Source: Tilletiopsis washingtonensis | Taxonomy: Eukaryota > Basidiomycota > Exobasidiomycetes > Entylomatales | Assembly: GCF_003144115.1 (NCBI RefSeq) | Contig: NW_020312016.1 | Location: 134,777 to 198,776 of the forward strand | Direction: 5' to 3' | DNA: 64,000 bases | Shown here: positions 23,932-35,290 of the stretch, in pieces | Layout: the number at the start of each line of letters is the position of its first letter | How positions within the stretch are numbered: position 1 is the first letter of the stretch | Made by a program: the position numbers and the translations under genes | The notes under the pieces: model-generated | The model's input: only the letters and a program-made list of their open reading frames with translations | Told to the model about the DNA's origin: nothing | Database searches by the model: none

Positions 23932-24974
23932 ATGCGTCAATTGAAGCACCACGAGTCCAAGCTGCTCAAGAAGTGCGTCGCGTGCCGAAGTGCCGCGCGT
24001 TCGCTCGGCTGACACACAGCGCCCAGGCATGACTTCCTGCAGTGGAAGCAGGATGCGGGCATGCGCGAGGTCAAGGTCATGCGCCGCTACCACATCCAGA
24101 ACCGCGACGACTATCACAAGTGAGTGCAGCACGAGCGTGGAGCGCGAGTTGAGCGGAACGGCGAGGTGCGAGGGCGCTGCTTTGCTCTCTGCGGCCGTGC
24201 CTTCTGAGTGGAGGACAGGACTGCGGGGTCTCGCTCGCGCGACAATGCTGACGCGGCCTGCAGGTACAACGTGCTGGTCGGCCGGGTCCGCCATCTTGCA
24301 CTGCGCCTCTCCGCCCTTCCTGCTCGCGATCCATTCCGCGGCGCGCGGGAAGAGGCGCTGCTGGCGAAGCTGTACGACATGGGCCTGCTGGACACGGGCG
24401 CCAAGATGAGCGACGTGCTCGAGAAGCTCACCGTCTCGAGCTTTGCGCGGCGGCGCCTGCCTGTCGTCATGGTGCGGCTGAAGATGAGCGAGAGCGTCAA
24501 GCAGGTGAGTGACGGTGTCGAGTGTCAGATCTGCGCACAAGCGGCAAGGAATGGCTGCACCCGCAGTGGCGTGCAGCTTGGCGGAAGAAGGATGTGACGA
24601 GCTGGGGCGACTAGGTCTGGCAAAGACTCATGTTGTGTTGCTCCGCCGGGCGGTCAGACAGCGGCTCTTGAGCGGCGATGCGCGCATCGCTTCGCCGTGC
24701 CCCAGGCTGACACCTCGTCTGCAGGCCGTGACGCACATTGAGAAGGGCGAGGTGCGCGTGGGCGCCGACCAGATCACAGATCCCGCCTTCTCCGTCACGC
24801 GCAACATGGAGGACTTGTGAGTGGACACACTAGCGCTGAGGCGAGCGTCCGGAGCTGACAGGTGCTTCGCTTTGCCGCTCTTTGCTCCGCAGCGTCTCTT
24901 GGGTTGACCAGAGCAGCGTCAAGCGCACCATCGCGCAGTACTCCGGCCAGCGCGACGACTTCGCTTTGCTCTGA
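23932..24974 (+). CDS. IMP3: IMP3, U3 snoRNP protein with S4 RNA-binding domain
   Basis: Five exons (23932-23972, 24027-24119, 24264-24504, 24725-24816, 24893-24974) give 182 residues, almost the same as human IMP3 (184). It aligns along its full length: [37 protein letters not shown], the S4 fold with [20 protein letters not shown] and [19 protein letters not shown], then RNMEDFVSWVD and the ending RDDFALL. IMP3 sits in the small-subunit processome in the nucleolus, where it helps U3 snoRNA pair with pre-rRNA. The third intron (about 220 nt) is several times longer than most here. The gene is paired head-to-head with NCS6, also a translation-machinery gene. Confidence 0.95.
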
Positions 24975-25864
24975 TACCCGCTCACCGTCACTCATTGTAC
25001 CACTATCTGCTCGTCATTGCATCAATTTTTCCAGCGCCTTCGTCTTGCAGGACCGTGAGTGCGCACGAAGACCGGTCTGAGCTCACGCGAGTGAGCTGGC
25101 GAGGGCCGACTGCAGCGAGCTCCAGGCGATGCTCTTATCTTCCTCTGCGCTGGCCCTTGGCTACGCCTGCGCGCCCTGCTCGCAGCTTGATGCTCATCCA
25201 GCATCCACGACGTGGCAACAAGATCCACGACGCGGATCGAGTCGAGCAAGCCGTGCGCACTTCCGTCGTCGGACAGCACGCGCGAGGCCTCATCTCAGAC
25301 CGCCTCGCACAGCGCGCCGCCGCGTCGCGCCACGTCGCAGAGGACCGCCTCCTGAGCGCGACTTGCGTCCATTGCGCCGCCCCGACGATGTGGAGAGCTG
25401 CAGCAGGAGCGGCCCAGTCACTGAAGCGCTCAGAAAGCAGTCCCGGACCGGCGTGCAGCCTCGGGCCCGGCATCTCGATCTGCGGCGCGCGTAGAACTAG
25501 AGTCAGGCGAGCTGCTCAGGGGCAAGCCGAGATGATGACACCAGCTTGGCGCCGCCGCGACGAGCCCCACAGCCGCTCCGCCGCGAAGTGCTCCTCATCA
25601 GCGGTTGACAGCGTTCGCGTCGTGGCACGTCGTGGCACGTCGCGGCACGTCGTGGCTCTCGAGGCTCCTGGCCCGTCGCGGCCCGTCGTGGCACGTCGTG
25701 ATCCGTGCGGCCACGCTGAGGGACGGCATGTGTCGGCCCAAAACCAGGGCCTCGCTCCGCACTCATCCTTGATCAGACACCACCACTCGCTCCAGTCTTG
25801 TCGCTTTTGCCCTTGCCTTCAGCTTTACGCCTCTTCCCCGTCTGTCAGCCGCGCACACTCGGAC
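24975..25864. other. Intergenic stretch with a decamer minisatellite
   Basis: Contains the IMP3 3' region and the leader of the chromodomain gene. At 25618-25710 a period-10 tandem array based on CGTGGCACGT runs for about nine degenerate units. No gene is supported. Confidence 0.5.
25618..25710. repeat. Degenerate 10-bp tandem repeat (CGTGGCACGT)n
   Basis: Consecutive 10-mers read CGTGGCACGT twice, then CGCGGCACGT, CGTGGCTCTC and further diverged units ending in GCACGTCGTG. The units repeat ACGT-containing words about 150-250 bp upstream of a start codon, so they could be multiple binding sites or a simple minisatellite. Confidence 0.7.
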
Positions 25865-27099
25865 ATGTGTCACGACTCCGACTCCTCGGAGGGCTTCGAG
25901 GTCGAGGCCATCTATGGCTACTCGCGCACGCGCAAGGAGGTCGCCGTGAAGTGGAAAGGGTGCGTCTGCGGCAAGCTCGGAGCGCGCGGCACCTTCTGTC
26001 CTCCGTCGACCTCTCGGCTGATGCTTCGCGTCTAGCTATGGCCTCAAGAAGGACGAGTGGCAGCCGCTGCCGCACGTCGAGATGGGCTGCGGCGAGCTGC
26101 TGCTCCGCTTCAAGAAGCTCGCGGGCATCGAGCCGGACGTCGAGCTCGAGGACACCGAGTCCATCGCGCCCGATCACCGCGGCTGGCAGAAGTACCGCCT
26201 CTCTGACGACGAGGATGAGGACGAGCCTGACGACGAGCCTCGGCGTGGCGAGGAAGATGACGACTCGGCCGATGCGTACGAGGCAGAGGCCTCGGACGAC
26301 TCCGACCCCGAGTCGGCGCAAGTGGGACGCAAGCGCAAGCGCAAGGCGCCGCCGTCGCCCACCAAGCGGAAGCCTGGCCCGAAAATACACCGCGTCAAGG
26401 ATCCCGTGTCGCTGCAAGAGGACCGCCGAGCGCGCGCAGCGAGGGCCACCAAGTCGAAGCCTGTGAACGACTACACGATCGGCATCCCCAAGCCGCCGAA
26501 GGAGACTCGCGGAGTGCGTGGACGCCGAACTTGCCTCGTTGAACATCTGACTGACCGTGCCACGCAGCGCGACGACCCTCTCGGCCCTCATGACGACGCT
26601 TACATTCTCGGGACGATTTTCAACTGGTTCTGCTCTATCGGTCCCGTCGGCGACCTCAACCGCTTCGCTTACCTTCAGAAGATCGCCGGGCTCCCTGGCC
26701 CGACCGAGAAGCGCAAGGCCGGCGAGCTCGTTCGCACCGGCATCCAGGCGACGATGCACCGTCTGGTCGACCACGCGCTGCAACGCGGCAGCCTCAAGCC
26801 GCCGACGGGAGTGAAGCGCGTCACGAATCAGCAGACCGCCGACATGATCGCTGGCGAGTCTTGCCTGCGCTCTCAGCCGCACGCTGCAGCGCTGATGAGT
26901 CAATGCAGCGATCTACGAGCTCTGGCAGGGCAGGGTCCCTGGCTGCTCTCACTCGCCAGAGTGGATCTCGATGGCCAACGCGCGCAACCTGTCTCTCGAC
27001 CGCAGCAAGGAAGGAGCCAAGGTGGGCAACGAGCGCCTGCGTCAGCGCGCCACGCATCTCTTCAGCAAGATCAAGACCGAACTGCGCAAGTGTGGCTGA
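25865..27099 (+). CDS. Chromodomain protein
   Basis: Four exons (25865-25959, 26036-26513, 26568-26853, 26909-27099) give about 349 residues. Near the N-terminus is a chromodomain: FEVEAIYGYSRTRKEVAVKW followed across the first intron by KGYGLKKDEWQPLPHV and an alpha-helical GELLLRFKKL, with the aromatic residues expected of a methyl-lysine cage. A long acidic stretch and a basic RKRKRKAPPSP nuclear-localisation-like segment follow. The C-terminal half (AYILGTIFNWFCSIGPVGDL and later AIYELWQGRVP) is unrecognised and is not a standard chromoshadow domain. The last intron appears to use a GC donor (GCGAGT). The protein probably binds methylated histone in chromatin; the exact partner is unknown. 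Confidence 0.75.
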
Positions 27100-27201
27100 G
27101 CGCAGTCACAACGTGTGCGGTGGTCGCGGGCCCCACGTCTCAGCGATGAAATGCGATGTGATTCGACGTGCGCTGCAGTGGGAGACGCAGATGGGGTATC
27201 G

Positions 27202-28938
27202 CTAGAGGTCGTGGTGCGGTGGCGGCTTGGCGTCGGCGAGCGGCGAGACGCTCAGGGTCCGAGCCTCGTAGTCGTGCTCAAGGTACTTGCCGCGCATCCA
27301 GTTTTGCCTGGCAGAAGGAGGGCATGGTGAGTAGAGCCGCGGACAGAGAAGGTAGCGACGTACCCGACGAGCCACACCTTGCCCCGTGGCGTCTCGACGC
27401 TGGCATCGCCGAAGATCTGGTGGAACAGGCGAGGTCAGCGCGCTGCGTTGAGATTGGGAAGCCATGCATGCGGACGCACGGAAGACAGGCACTGCTGCGT
27501 CTCTTGCCTCGGCTGCTGCTGGATCCAGTCAACGGCCTTCTGCAGCATGTCGCCAGTGAAGCTGCTCTGCGCATCGTAGATCCGCGGGCCAGCCGAGAAT
27601 CTCAGCGGCAGAGTGGGCGGTCCGGCATCGTCGGAGCGCTTGCCGGTCTGCGTGGGGCAGCCCGACTGTGGCGAGTAGTACGCGACGGTGCATGCGTCGT
27701 ACTCGAAGAGCTGGCCCTTGATGCTGAAGCCGAGCTTTGGCGGGTTCGCGCAGTCGTAGAAGCCCTGCACGCGGCCTTGTTCGGGCAGCTCCTGGATGCG
27801 CATGCCGGCCTCCTGGAAGAAGTAGCCTAGGTGAACAGCGTGTGAGCTCCTGCGGCGACGGCGATGGCGACCACGACTCACGGGCTTCCTCGCGCGTCGT
27901 CAGCGTCACGGACGTGCCGCTGTCGGGGTAGAAGACGCGCACCGTCGTCGAGTTCATCGGCCGGCCGTTGATGGTCGTCTTGACGAGCGAGGCGGCGTTC
28001 TGCACGACCCAGCCTGGCGTCGTCGAGCGTCAGCTTCGAGCGACTGGCAGCTGCTCGCTGCACACACCTTCAGACGGCTCGAGGAAGCCTGCATCAGCGT
28101 CGCTGCTCCCGCCGCCGAGGGTGACGGGCGTGCCCTGACCGAGACCGGTGCTGCCAGGCGCATGGCCGACGGCGAGCGTGCCGCTGTTGTCAGGCTTGAA
28201 AGCAAGTCCGAACGTACACGCCTCGAGCTCGCCGAGGCCGCAGAGCGTGTCAAAATAGCCAAACGGCTGCGTCGTGATGTTCTCGCTCGGGATGAAGCCG
28301 ATGATGCCTTGGCCCGGGTACTGCGCCGATGAGGTGTCCAGCACACCGAGGGGCTGCTTTGCCGTCTTGAGGTGGTCGATGCAGACTGAGTCCTTGTAGA
28401 CGTTGCCCGTGAAGTTCTGCACGCCGCCGCCGTCGGCCGTGGTCGAGATGTAGCCTGCAAAGGCTGATCAGCTCAGAGCGCGGGCGGCAACACGGCGACA
28501 CGCACTATTGACGAAGGTCTCATTGAGGTTGAGGCCGAAGCGCGTAGGCCGGTACACGCCGGCGTTGAGGACCGTGTCGCCGCTGCCGCTGTCGACGAGG
28601 ATCTGTGTGCGAGAAGGTCAGGCACAGCCCGTCCACCCCAGCCCGATGCCACACACCTTCGCATGATGCTCGCCTGCCTTGGCGTCGACGAACCAGTAGC
28701 TGCCGTTGCTGCTGACCGACGTCATCATCTTGCGCACTGACGAGGCAGAGCTGGCCGGTGCTGGTGGGCCGTCGCGCGTGTCTGTCGTCGTAGGCGCGGG
28801 CAGACCGTCGGGTGGGCCTGGCAGGTTCTTCGGCGGTGGCTTTTGCTCGGGCGGATGGCGGCGGTCGAGCGGTGCGCCTGCGCATGCCGTCGACACCGCT
28901 GCGAGCAGCGCGAAGAAGGAGAGAAGTGAAAGCTGCAT
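27202..28938 (-). CDS. Secreted pepsin-type aspartic protease (family A1)
   Basis: Spliced gene with about six short introns. It starts with a signal peptide, MQLSLLSFFALLAAVSTACA. The first catalytic Asp lies in ILVDSGSGDTVLNAGVY and the second in VFYPDSGTSVTLTT, so both lobes carry D-S-G rather than the commoner D-T-G. Conserved context includes GIIGFIPSENITTQPFGYFD in the first lobe and IFGDASVETPRGKVWLVGQN near the end. The region before the first catalytic site is Pro-rich. The C-terminus ends HHDL, not an obvious GPI signal, so the enzyme is probably secreted or vacuolar. It is divergent from CCT2 with about 1 kb between them. Confidence 0.85.
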
Positions 28939-29972
28939 GAGTATGTGCGCCGTGGAGGCAGTGAGAAGCTTGTGATGGTGAAAAGGAAGCGAAGAAGGGT
29001 GCTCGTCGAAGAGAGCGAAGTCGCACGACGGCGGCAGAGACGAAACAGGAGGCGCAGGTGTGAGACGATGGCACTGCTCTCGCACGCACGCGAGATGGCC
29101 GGCAGCGGCGCTCTGATGGCTCTTCACCTGGGTGCTGCGGCGGTGAGATGGCTATTTGTGTTGAGCTACGGGGTGTCGAGGCAGAAGTGCCCATCTGCTG
29201 CGCACTTCCACCTTCCAAAGGCCTGGGTCTGCCCCTAGCACGCCGATTTGCGCATCGTTTGCGAGCCCAGGCCGCTTTTAGCACTCAATAGGCGGCTCTT
29301 GTCGCCACCGCGCGCGCGCGTGCCCTCTGCGGTGACTTTAGCTCCTCGCTCTCCGCCTTTTCTCACACCTCCCTCAGCACCGTCAGACGCGAGGTCGAGA
29401 CCAGCAAAGCTGCGCCGCGTGGGTCTGGGCCCTGATATAGCAGGCGCGTACCAGTCGTATGGGGAAGGGACTTGATCCTGCACATGCCGCTGCTGAAAGC
29501 TGGTCAGGAGGTGGAGCGTGCAAGAATAGCATCGCAGAAGGCCTGCTCAAGGCGCTTCATTTTGACGGCATGACGTCCATCGGGCGTTGGTGCCCAGAAG
29601 GCCCAAGCCGGTGCCGGACAGCACGTTTGCTTGTGGCGGCGCTGGACCACGACGCGAGGCCGTCTCATCTCGGACCCTTGCTCCTCACTCTCCGCACGGC
29701 TGGGCCGAAATCAAGGCGCGTACGTCCGTCGCTCGGGCGTGTCATTCGGCGGGAGGTTGAGTCCGATGGCGAGGTGGGAGTGCGAGCGAGGGGCGGGCAC
29801 GCGCGCGGCGGCCCACGGGTGGGCCGTGAGCCGCCGTCACGTGCGGCGTGGGAGCAGGTCTCTGTGCTTCTCGCACTGCAGCGGGCCGCGCTCAGACCGC
29901 GCGGCGCGTTCACGGCGGAGCTTCGCGCGCCCGCAAGCCGCCTCTCCACCATCCCCGGCCCAGCCTCTCAGC
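28939..29972. promoter_or_regulatory. Divergent promoter region, aspartic protease and CCT2
   Basis: About 1 kb. Nothing resembling a gene is seen. A run of alternating GC (near 29310) and pyrimidine-rich leaders next to both start codons are the only marked features. Confidence 0.4.
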
Positions 29973-32094
29973 ATGTCTGCGCCCATCTTCGCACAGGAGG
30001 TGCGTGCAGGAGATGCGCAGCGACGTGCGCTGCTCTGCGCTGTGGCGCTCCCTCGCTGACCGCCATCACACCCGCCCAGGCCACGCAAGAGCGCGCTGAG
30101 AATGCGCGTCTCTCGAGCTTCGTCGGCGCCCTCGCGCTCGGCGACCTCGTCGCCTCGACGCTCGGCCCCAAGGTGCGCCGCCGTGCTACACTGCCACACC
30201 ACCTCTGCTCACACCCGCACAGGGCATGCACAAGATCCTGCAGTCCGTCGGCTCCAACTCGCTCGAGATCACAAACGACGGCGCCACGATTCTCAAGAGC
30301 ATCCACCTCGACAACCCCGCCGCCAAGATCCTCGTCAACATCAGCAAGGTGCAGGACGACGAGGTCGGCGACGGCACCACGAGCGTCTGCGTGCTCGCTG
30401 CCGAGCTGCTGCGCGAGGCCGAGAAGCTCATCGAGAAGCGCATCCACCCGCAGACCGTCGTCGAGGGCTACCGCATCGCCAGCGCCGCGGCGCTGCGGGC
30501 GCTCGACCGCGATGCGCGTGACAACGGGTGAGTGGCGATGGCTGGGATGTGCGGAGCGAGAAGCGCGGAAAAAGGAAAGCATGAGGCAGAAAGGAATCGA
30601 CGAAGCTGTTGGTGTCGGGCACAGGCGTCTAGCGCAGAGGCAGCGAGGGGCGACGCGACGGGAGACGAGCTGCTGCAAGCGTGGCGTCGGTCTGGGGGCT
30701 GGCATTATGGTGCTGCGATGCCTGCGACGCCTGCGCAGCCGTGGCCGCAGCTGCAGGTGCTGTCCGGCCATGACACGGGACAGGGAAGTAGCGCGATGGC
30801 AGAGGCTAGCGACTGACGGCACTTCTGCAGTGCCGATCCCGCAGCGTTCCGCCGCGACCTGGTCAACATCGCGCGCACGACGCTGTCGTCGAAGGTGCTG
30901 TCGGCCGACAAGGACTACTTTGCGAACCTCGCCGTGGACGCCGTGCAGCGCCTGAAGGGCAGCACGAACCTGGAGAACATCCAGATCATCAAGAAGGTCG
31001 GCGGCAAGCTGACCGACAGCTACCTGGACGAGGGCTTCATCCTCGACAAGCGCATCGGCACCAACTGCCCGAAGCGCATCGAGGGTGCGCGCATCCTCAT
31101 CGCCAACACGTCGATGGACACGGACAAGATCAAGGTGTTCGGTGCGCGCGTGCGGGTCGAGGGCACGGGCAAGCTGGCCGAGCTGGAGCGTGCCGAGCGC
31201 GAGAAGATGAAGGCCAAGGTGGAGCGCATCAAGGCGCACGGCATCAACTGCTTCATCAACCGGCAGCTCATCTACAACTACCCCGAGAGCATCCTCGCCG
31301 ACGCAGGCATCATGAGCATCGAGCACGCCGACTTCGAGGGCGTCGAGCGCCTTGCCCTCGTCACTGGCGGCGAGATCGCCTCGACGTTCGACCGGCCCGA
31401 CCTGGTCAAGATCGGTGCCTGTGACACGATCGAGGAGATTATCATCGGCGAGGACCGGGTGCGTAACGATGTGACAGCAGCGTGCTCGCGAGTCGCTGAT
31501 CCCGCGCCGCTCGCAGTTGATCAAGTTCTCGGGCGTGGCCGCCGGCGAGGCCTGCACGGTGGTGCTGCGCGGCGCGACGTCGCAGATGGTGGACGAGGCC
31601 GAGCGCTCGCTGCACGATGCGCTCAGTGTGCTCAGCCAAACAGTCAAGGAGACGCGCGTGACGCTCGGCGGCGGCTGTGCGGAGATGAGCATGAGCAAGG
31701 AGGTGGACGAGGAGGCACGCCAGACGGCGGGCAAGAAGGCGCTGGCGACGGAGGCGTTTGCACGTGCGCTGCGGCAAGTGAGTGGCGCTCGTGGCTGGCG
31801 GGCACAAGTCCGAGCTGACATGCTCTTCTGCAGCTGCCGACAATCCTGGCCAATAACGCCGGTCTCGACTCGGCCGACCTCGTCTCACGGCTGCGCGCCG
31901 CGCACCAGGCGGGCGACCGCGACGCCGGCCTGGACCTCGACGAGGGCAAGATCAAGTCCATGCTGGACCTCGGCATCACGGAGAGCTACAAGCTCAAGCG
32001 GGCCGTCGTCAACTCGGCCAGCGAGGCGGCCGAGCTGATCCTGCGCGTCGACGACGTGCTGCGTTGTGCACCGCGGCGTCGCGAGGGCCACTAG
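29973..32094 (+). CDS. CCT2: CCT2, T-complex protein 1 subunit beta
   Basis: Six exons (29973-29999, 30080-30172, 30223-30527, 30831-31458, 31517-31777, 31834-32094) give 524 residues, close to yeast Cct2 (527). Family landmarks are [38 protein letters not shown], the nucleotide motif [59 protein letters not shown] and [20 protein letters not shown]. It is one of eight subunits of the cytosolic TRiC/CCT ring that folds actin, tubulin and other clients with ATP. The first coding exon has only 27 nt, and the third intron (303 nt) is unusually long. Confidence 0.96.
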
Positions 32095-32276
32095 AGAGGG
32101 AGGGACGGGTAGGGCAGTCGGCCTAGAGCACACAAAAGGGACAGACGTGACGCTAATGCCACTTGTCACGCACTGAGGTGGTCGTGAAGATCGATTATCG
32201 TCTCAAGTATACAAGAGGAGGGCAGAACAGACAGCATGCGGGTGAGCGGAAGACGGAGCATACGACGAGCCCGACT

Positions 32277-34721
32277 CTACAGCTTGCTGCCGTCGCCCTT
32301 GATCGGGCCCTCGTAGGCGGCCTTGTTGGCGGCGCGCAGCAGCGGCTCGATCTCGGCGCGCCAGCTGGCGCTGACGAACTTGCCCGTCTGTGCCGAGCCG
32401 TACTGGTAGTGGCCCGCCTTGTCCGGGTTGCCGTCCTTGGGCTGCGGGTGGTTGAGCGGGTTGCTCTCGGCGTCGGCCATCAGTGCCTCGTACACGCGCC
32501 CGTCGTGCCGGCCGAGCGCCGAGCTGAGCTCCCAGTCCGTCCAGCCAAAGGCGTCGGTGAGGCCGATGACCTGCGGCAGGATCTCCTCGACGAGGCCGCG
32601 GATCGCCGTCTCGAGGTGCAGCACGGCGTCGGCGGAGAGGATCGAGCTGCCGGCGGCGTAGCCGGCGAGGCTGCGGCCGCTGGCGGCGGGCAGTGCGAGC
32701 GGCGTAATGTCGCGCGCAACGCAGACGAGGGCGTGCAGCGTGACGAGCTTGTTGAGCCAATTCGTGCCCTGCTCGCCGAAGCGGCCGGCGTCGTCAGAGA
32801 CGCCCTCGGAGAACCAGGCGTTGACGACGACCTCGGCGTGGGAGCGCGCCACCTCGACGCAGTCCCAGCTGAGGTCGACGAAGCGGCGCCCCGAGCGCAC
32901 CTCGGCGCGCAGGTCCGAGACGCGCTGAGCCGTGCGCAGGCCGAGCGCTGCCGTGTACACGTCGGGCTGCAGCCACTCGGCGGCCGACGTGGGCGCCTTG
33001 AACGGCACGCTGTTGGGCGTGTCGATGGCGCGCAGAAACGCCGTCGTGTTCGTCACGGCAGCCTGGGGGTCCTTCTCGAGCGCGGTGAGCGTCTTGAGCA
33101 TGGCACGGCCGACCTGCTGCATCAGCACATAGTTGTCGCCCTCGTACGTCACCGCCGGCGCGTTGTCGGGGAAGAGCGAGGTGAAGCCGGCGTAGGCACT
33201 GAAGCCGTGGCCGCCGAGCGCCTGGCGGCACTCCTCGATGCCGTCGAGCGCCTGCTTGGTGCAGTAGGCCTTCAGACTCGAGCTCGCCACGTGCACGTCG
33301 GCGAGCAGCGTCGTGTCGCCGCTGTCGAGCTGCTGCGCCATGTCCTCGTACAGCGTGCGCATGCGGCGGCCGGCAATGATGTAGGCGTACGACTTGGCGA
33401 GCAGCGGCACGAGGCGACGGTTGAGCGACGGGTACGACAGCACGCTGCGCTCAATCTCGGCGGGGTCCTTGGCGTCGGGGTCGCGGAACTGGCGGCGCAC
33501 GAGCGAGTAGCGCATGGCAATCGTGTTGCCGCGGCTCAGCATCCAGCCGGTGCGGTCGATCATCTGGGAGCGAATGAAGATCATGCCGCCGTAGCTGAGC
33601 TTGTCGCTCGGCGGGCGCACGTACTCGCCGCCCTTAAGCACCTGCGCGTGCTTGGCGAGCATGTTGAAGCGCGGCAGCTTGACGTGGTCGAAGCGCACCC
33701 AGCCGTTGTCGAGGCCGGCAAAGGCGTCGTACGTCTTGGGGCCGATGTCGCCGGCGACGATGCCGTCGAAGAGCTTGCCGTCCTTGAGCGAGCGGAGCGG
33801 CGTGAAGAAGAGGTGCGGGCCGTAGCGCTTGCCGGCGATGATGAGCTGTGCCTGCACGATGCCGTGCGTGGCCGTCGTGCCCGAGCCGCCGGCCCACCAC
33901 TTTGTGCTGCTGAGCGTGGGGCTGTGCAGGTCGAACGTGTCCGTCTCGGGCTCGTAGATGGCCGTCGTCTCGAGCGCCTGCACGTTGGTGCCGTGGCCGA
34001 GCTCCGTCTGCAAGTAGCAGCCGAGGATGTTGTGGTTCATGGCGCGGTTGCCCCTGGGACGCGATGTGAGCTGCAGTGCTGAACAGCGCGAGTTGTGTGA
34101 CTCACCAGCGCTCCACCTGCTCGTCGTTGCCCTGGCCCATGATGACGGGCACAAAGGCGACCCAGTGGATCGTGATCGGCTGCGGCGGGCGTCAGCGCTG
34201 CCGCAGACGTGCGCCGGCGCTCTCACTCACGTTCTGCAGATCGAGGCAGGTGGCGGCGTCGACAATCTCGTGCGTCGTCCACTCGTCGCGCGCGGCAATC
34301 TCCAACAGGCGGCGGCAGGCCTTGTGCGACATGGCCATCTTCTGCTCGCGGTTCATGTGCGCCCTGTGCGGAGGTGTGAGCCGCTGCAGTGGCCGTCGCC
34401 GCACGCTCGCTACACGCACATGCGCTTCTTCCAGTCGCCAAACACCTCGTCCTTGTCGAGCGTGGCGACGACCTTGTGGCGCGCCTCGTTGTCGATGCGC
34501 CCGTCGCGCAGGCACTCCTCGATGGCGCGCGGGTCGAAGGCGGTGCGAGCGCGCGCCGCCTCGATGTCGGCGCTCGTCTGTGCGGCGGTGGCGCCCATGG
34601 GGATGGGCAGCGTGACGCGCGGCACGCGGCCGCCCGTCTTCGCGGCGCCGAGCGGCGCAAACGTCGTGCTCGCCGGCGACGGCGCGGCGGGCGCGGAGGA
34701 GGAGGAGGCGGCGGCAGACAT
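32277..34721 (-). CDS. POX1: Peroxisomal acyl-CoA oxidase
   Basis: Spliced gene encoding about 730 residues; most of the protein is in one large 3' exon below about 34.06 kb. Family motifs are DWKKRMAHMNREQK (joined across the first intron), LGCYLQTELGHGTNVQALET, KWWAGGSGTTATHGIVQAQL and DRTGWMLSRGNTIAMRYSLV. The catalytic Glu is in VTYEGDNYVLMQQVGR. The final three residues are SKL, a canonical PTS1 peroxisomal targeting signal. It catalyses the first, H2O2-producing step of peroxisomal beta-oxidation. The N-terminal 60 residues are Ala/Ser/Pro-rich. It is convergent with CCT2 and divergent from the molybdopterin-fold gene. Confidence 0.94.
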
Positions 34722-35290
34722 GGCGATGGTGGATGGGCGAGGCCAGGGTGCAGCGGCGGCGGGGCGCGCTTATGTATGGCCAGCGCGCGCGCCGGTGTGA
34801 GAGCTGGAGGAGCTCGAGGAGCGCGTGCGTCGCCGGCGCTGCGCCAGCCGGTGGAGCGGCCCCAGGGGCGCCGCCGACGCGAGGCGAAGCGAAGCGAGCG
34901 GCAGCACGGCACAGCGGCAGCGCACCCAACACGCCTGAGCTTCTCCGCAGACCTGCACGCTGATCTGATGAGCTCGGCGTGCATCTCATGCGTGGCTCGC
35001 ATGCATGCAGCGCGCAGCCGTTCAGGGCCCAGCGCAGCGGCCGGCGCGCGCGCCACCACGCGAGTGCGGGGAAGCGAGGGCAAGCGAGGCCAAGCGAGGG
35101 CGCAGCGCCACCGGCTCCGGCGCGCGTGCCGGCCGGCCGGGGTGCGTGGGACCGGCGTTCACGTGATCGAAAGTTCCCACGCACGGCTCATCATGTGTCA
35201 GCGGCTGCCCGCTCCGCTCCGCCTCTCGCCGGCCTCCACCGCCGCGTCCCGCCGTCGCATCTCACCACATCGCACTCGCTGTGCTCGCAC
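34722..35290. promoter_or_regulatory. Divergent promoter, acyl-CoA oxidase and molybdopterin-fold gene
   Basis: About 570 bp. At 34763-34776 lies GCGCGCTTATGTA, whose minus-strand reading TACATAAG is TATA-like and sits about 50 bp before the oxidase start. The same word occurs in the NCS6/IMP3 promoter. Short AAGCGAGG(C/G)C tandem units lie around 35070-35100. No gene seen. Confidence 0.45.

Noticed and set aside
24505-24724. C/D-box snoRNA in the long IMP3 intron (GTGACGA and CTGA)
   Set aside because: The C box is imperfect, the spacing is too long, and the CTGA is explained by the branch site.
25960-26035. Unspliced reading through the first intron of the chromodomain gene
   Set aside because: Splicing restores the conserved W-K-G-Y-G-L chromodomain sequence; read-through ends in a stop.
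32163-34082. 639-codon open frame on the + strand
   Set aside because: Antisense to the acyl-CoA oxidase; composition artefact.
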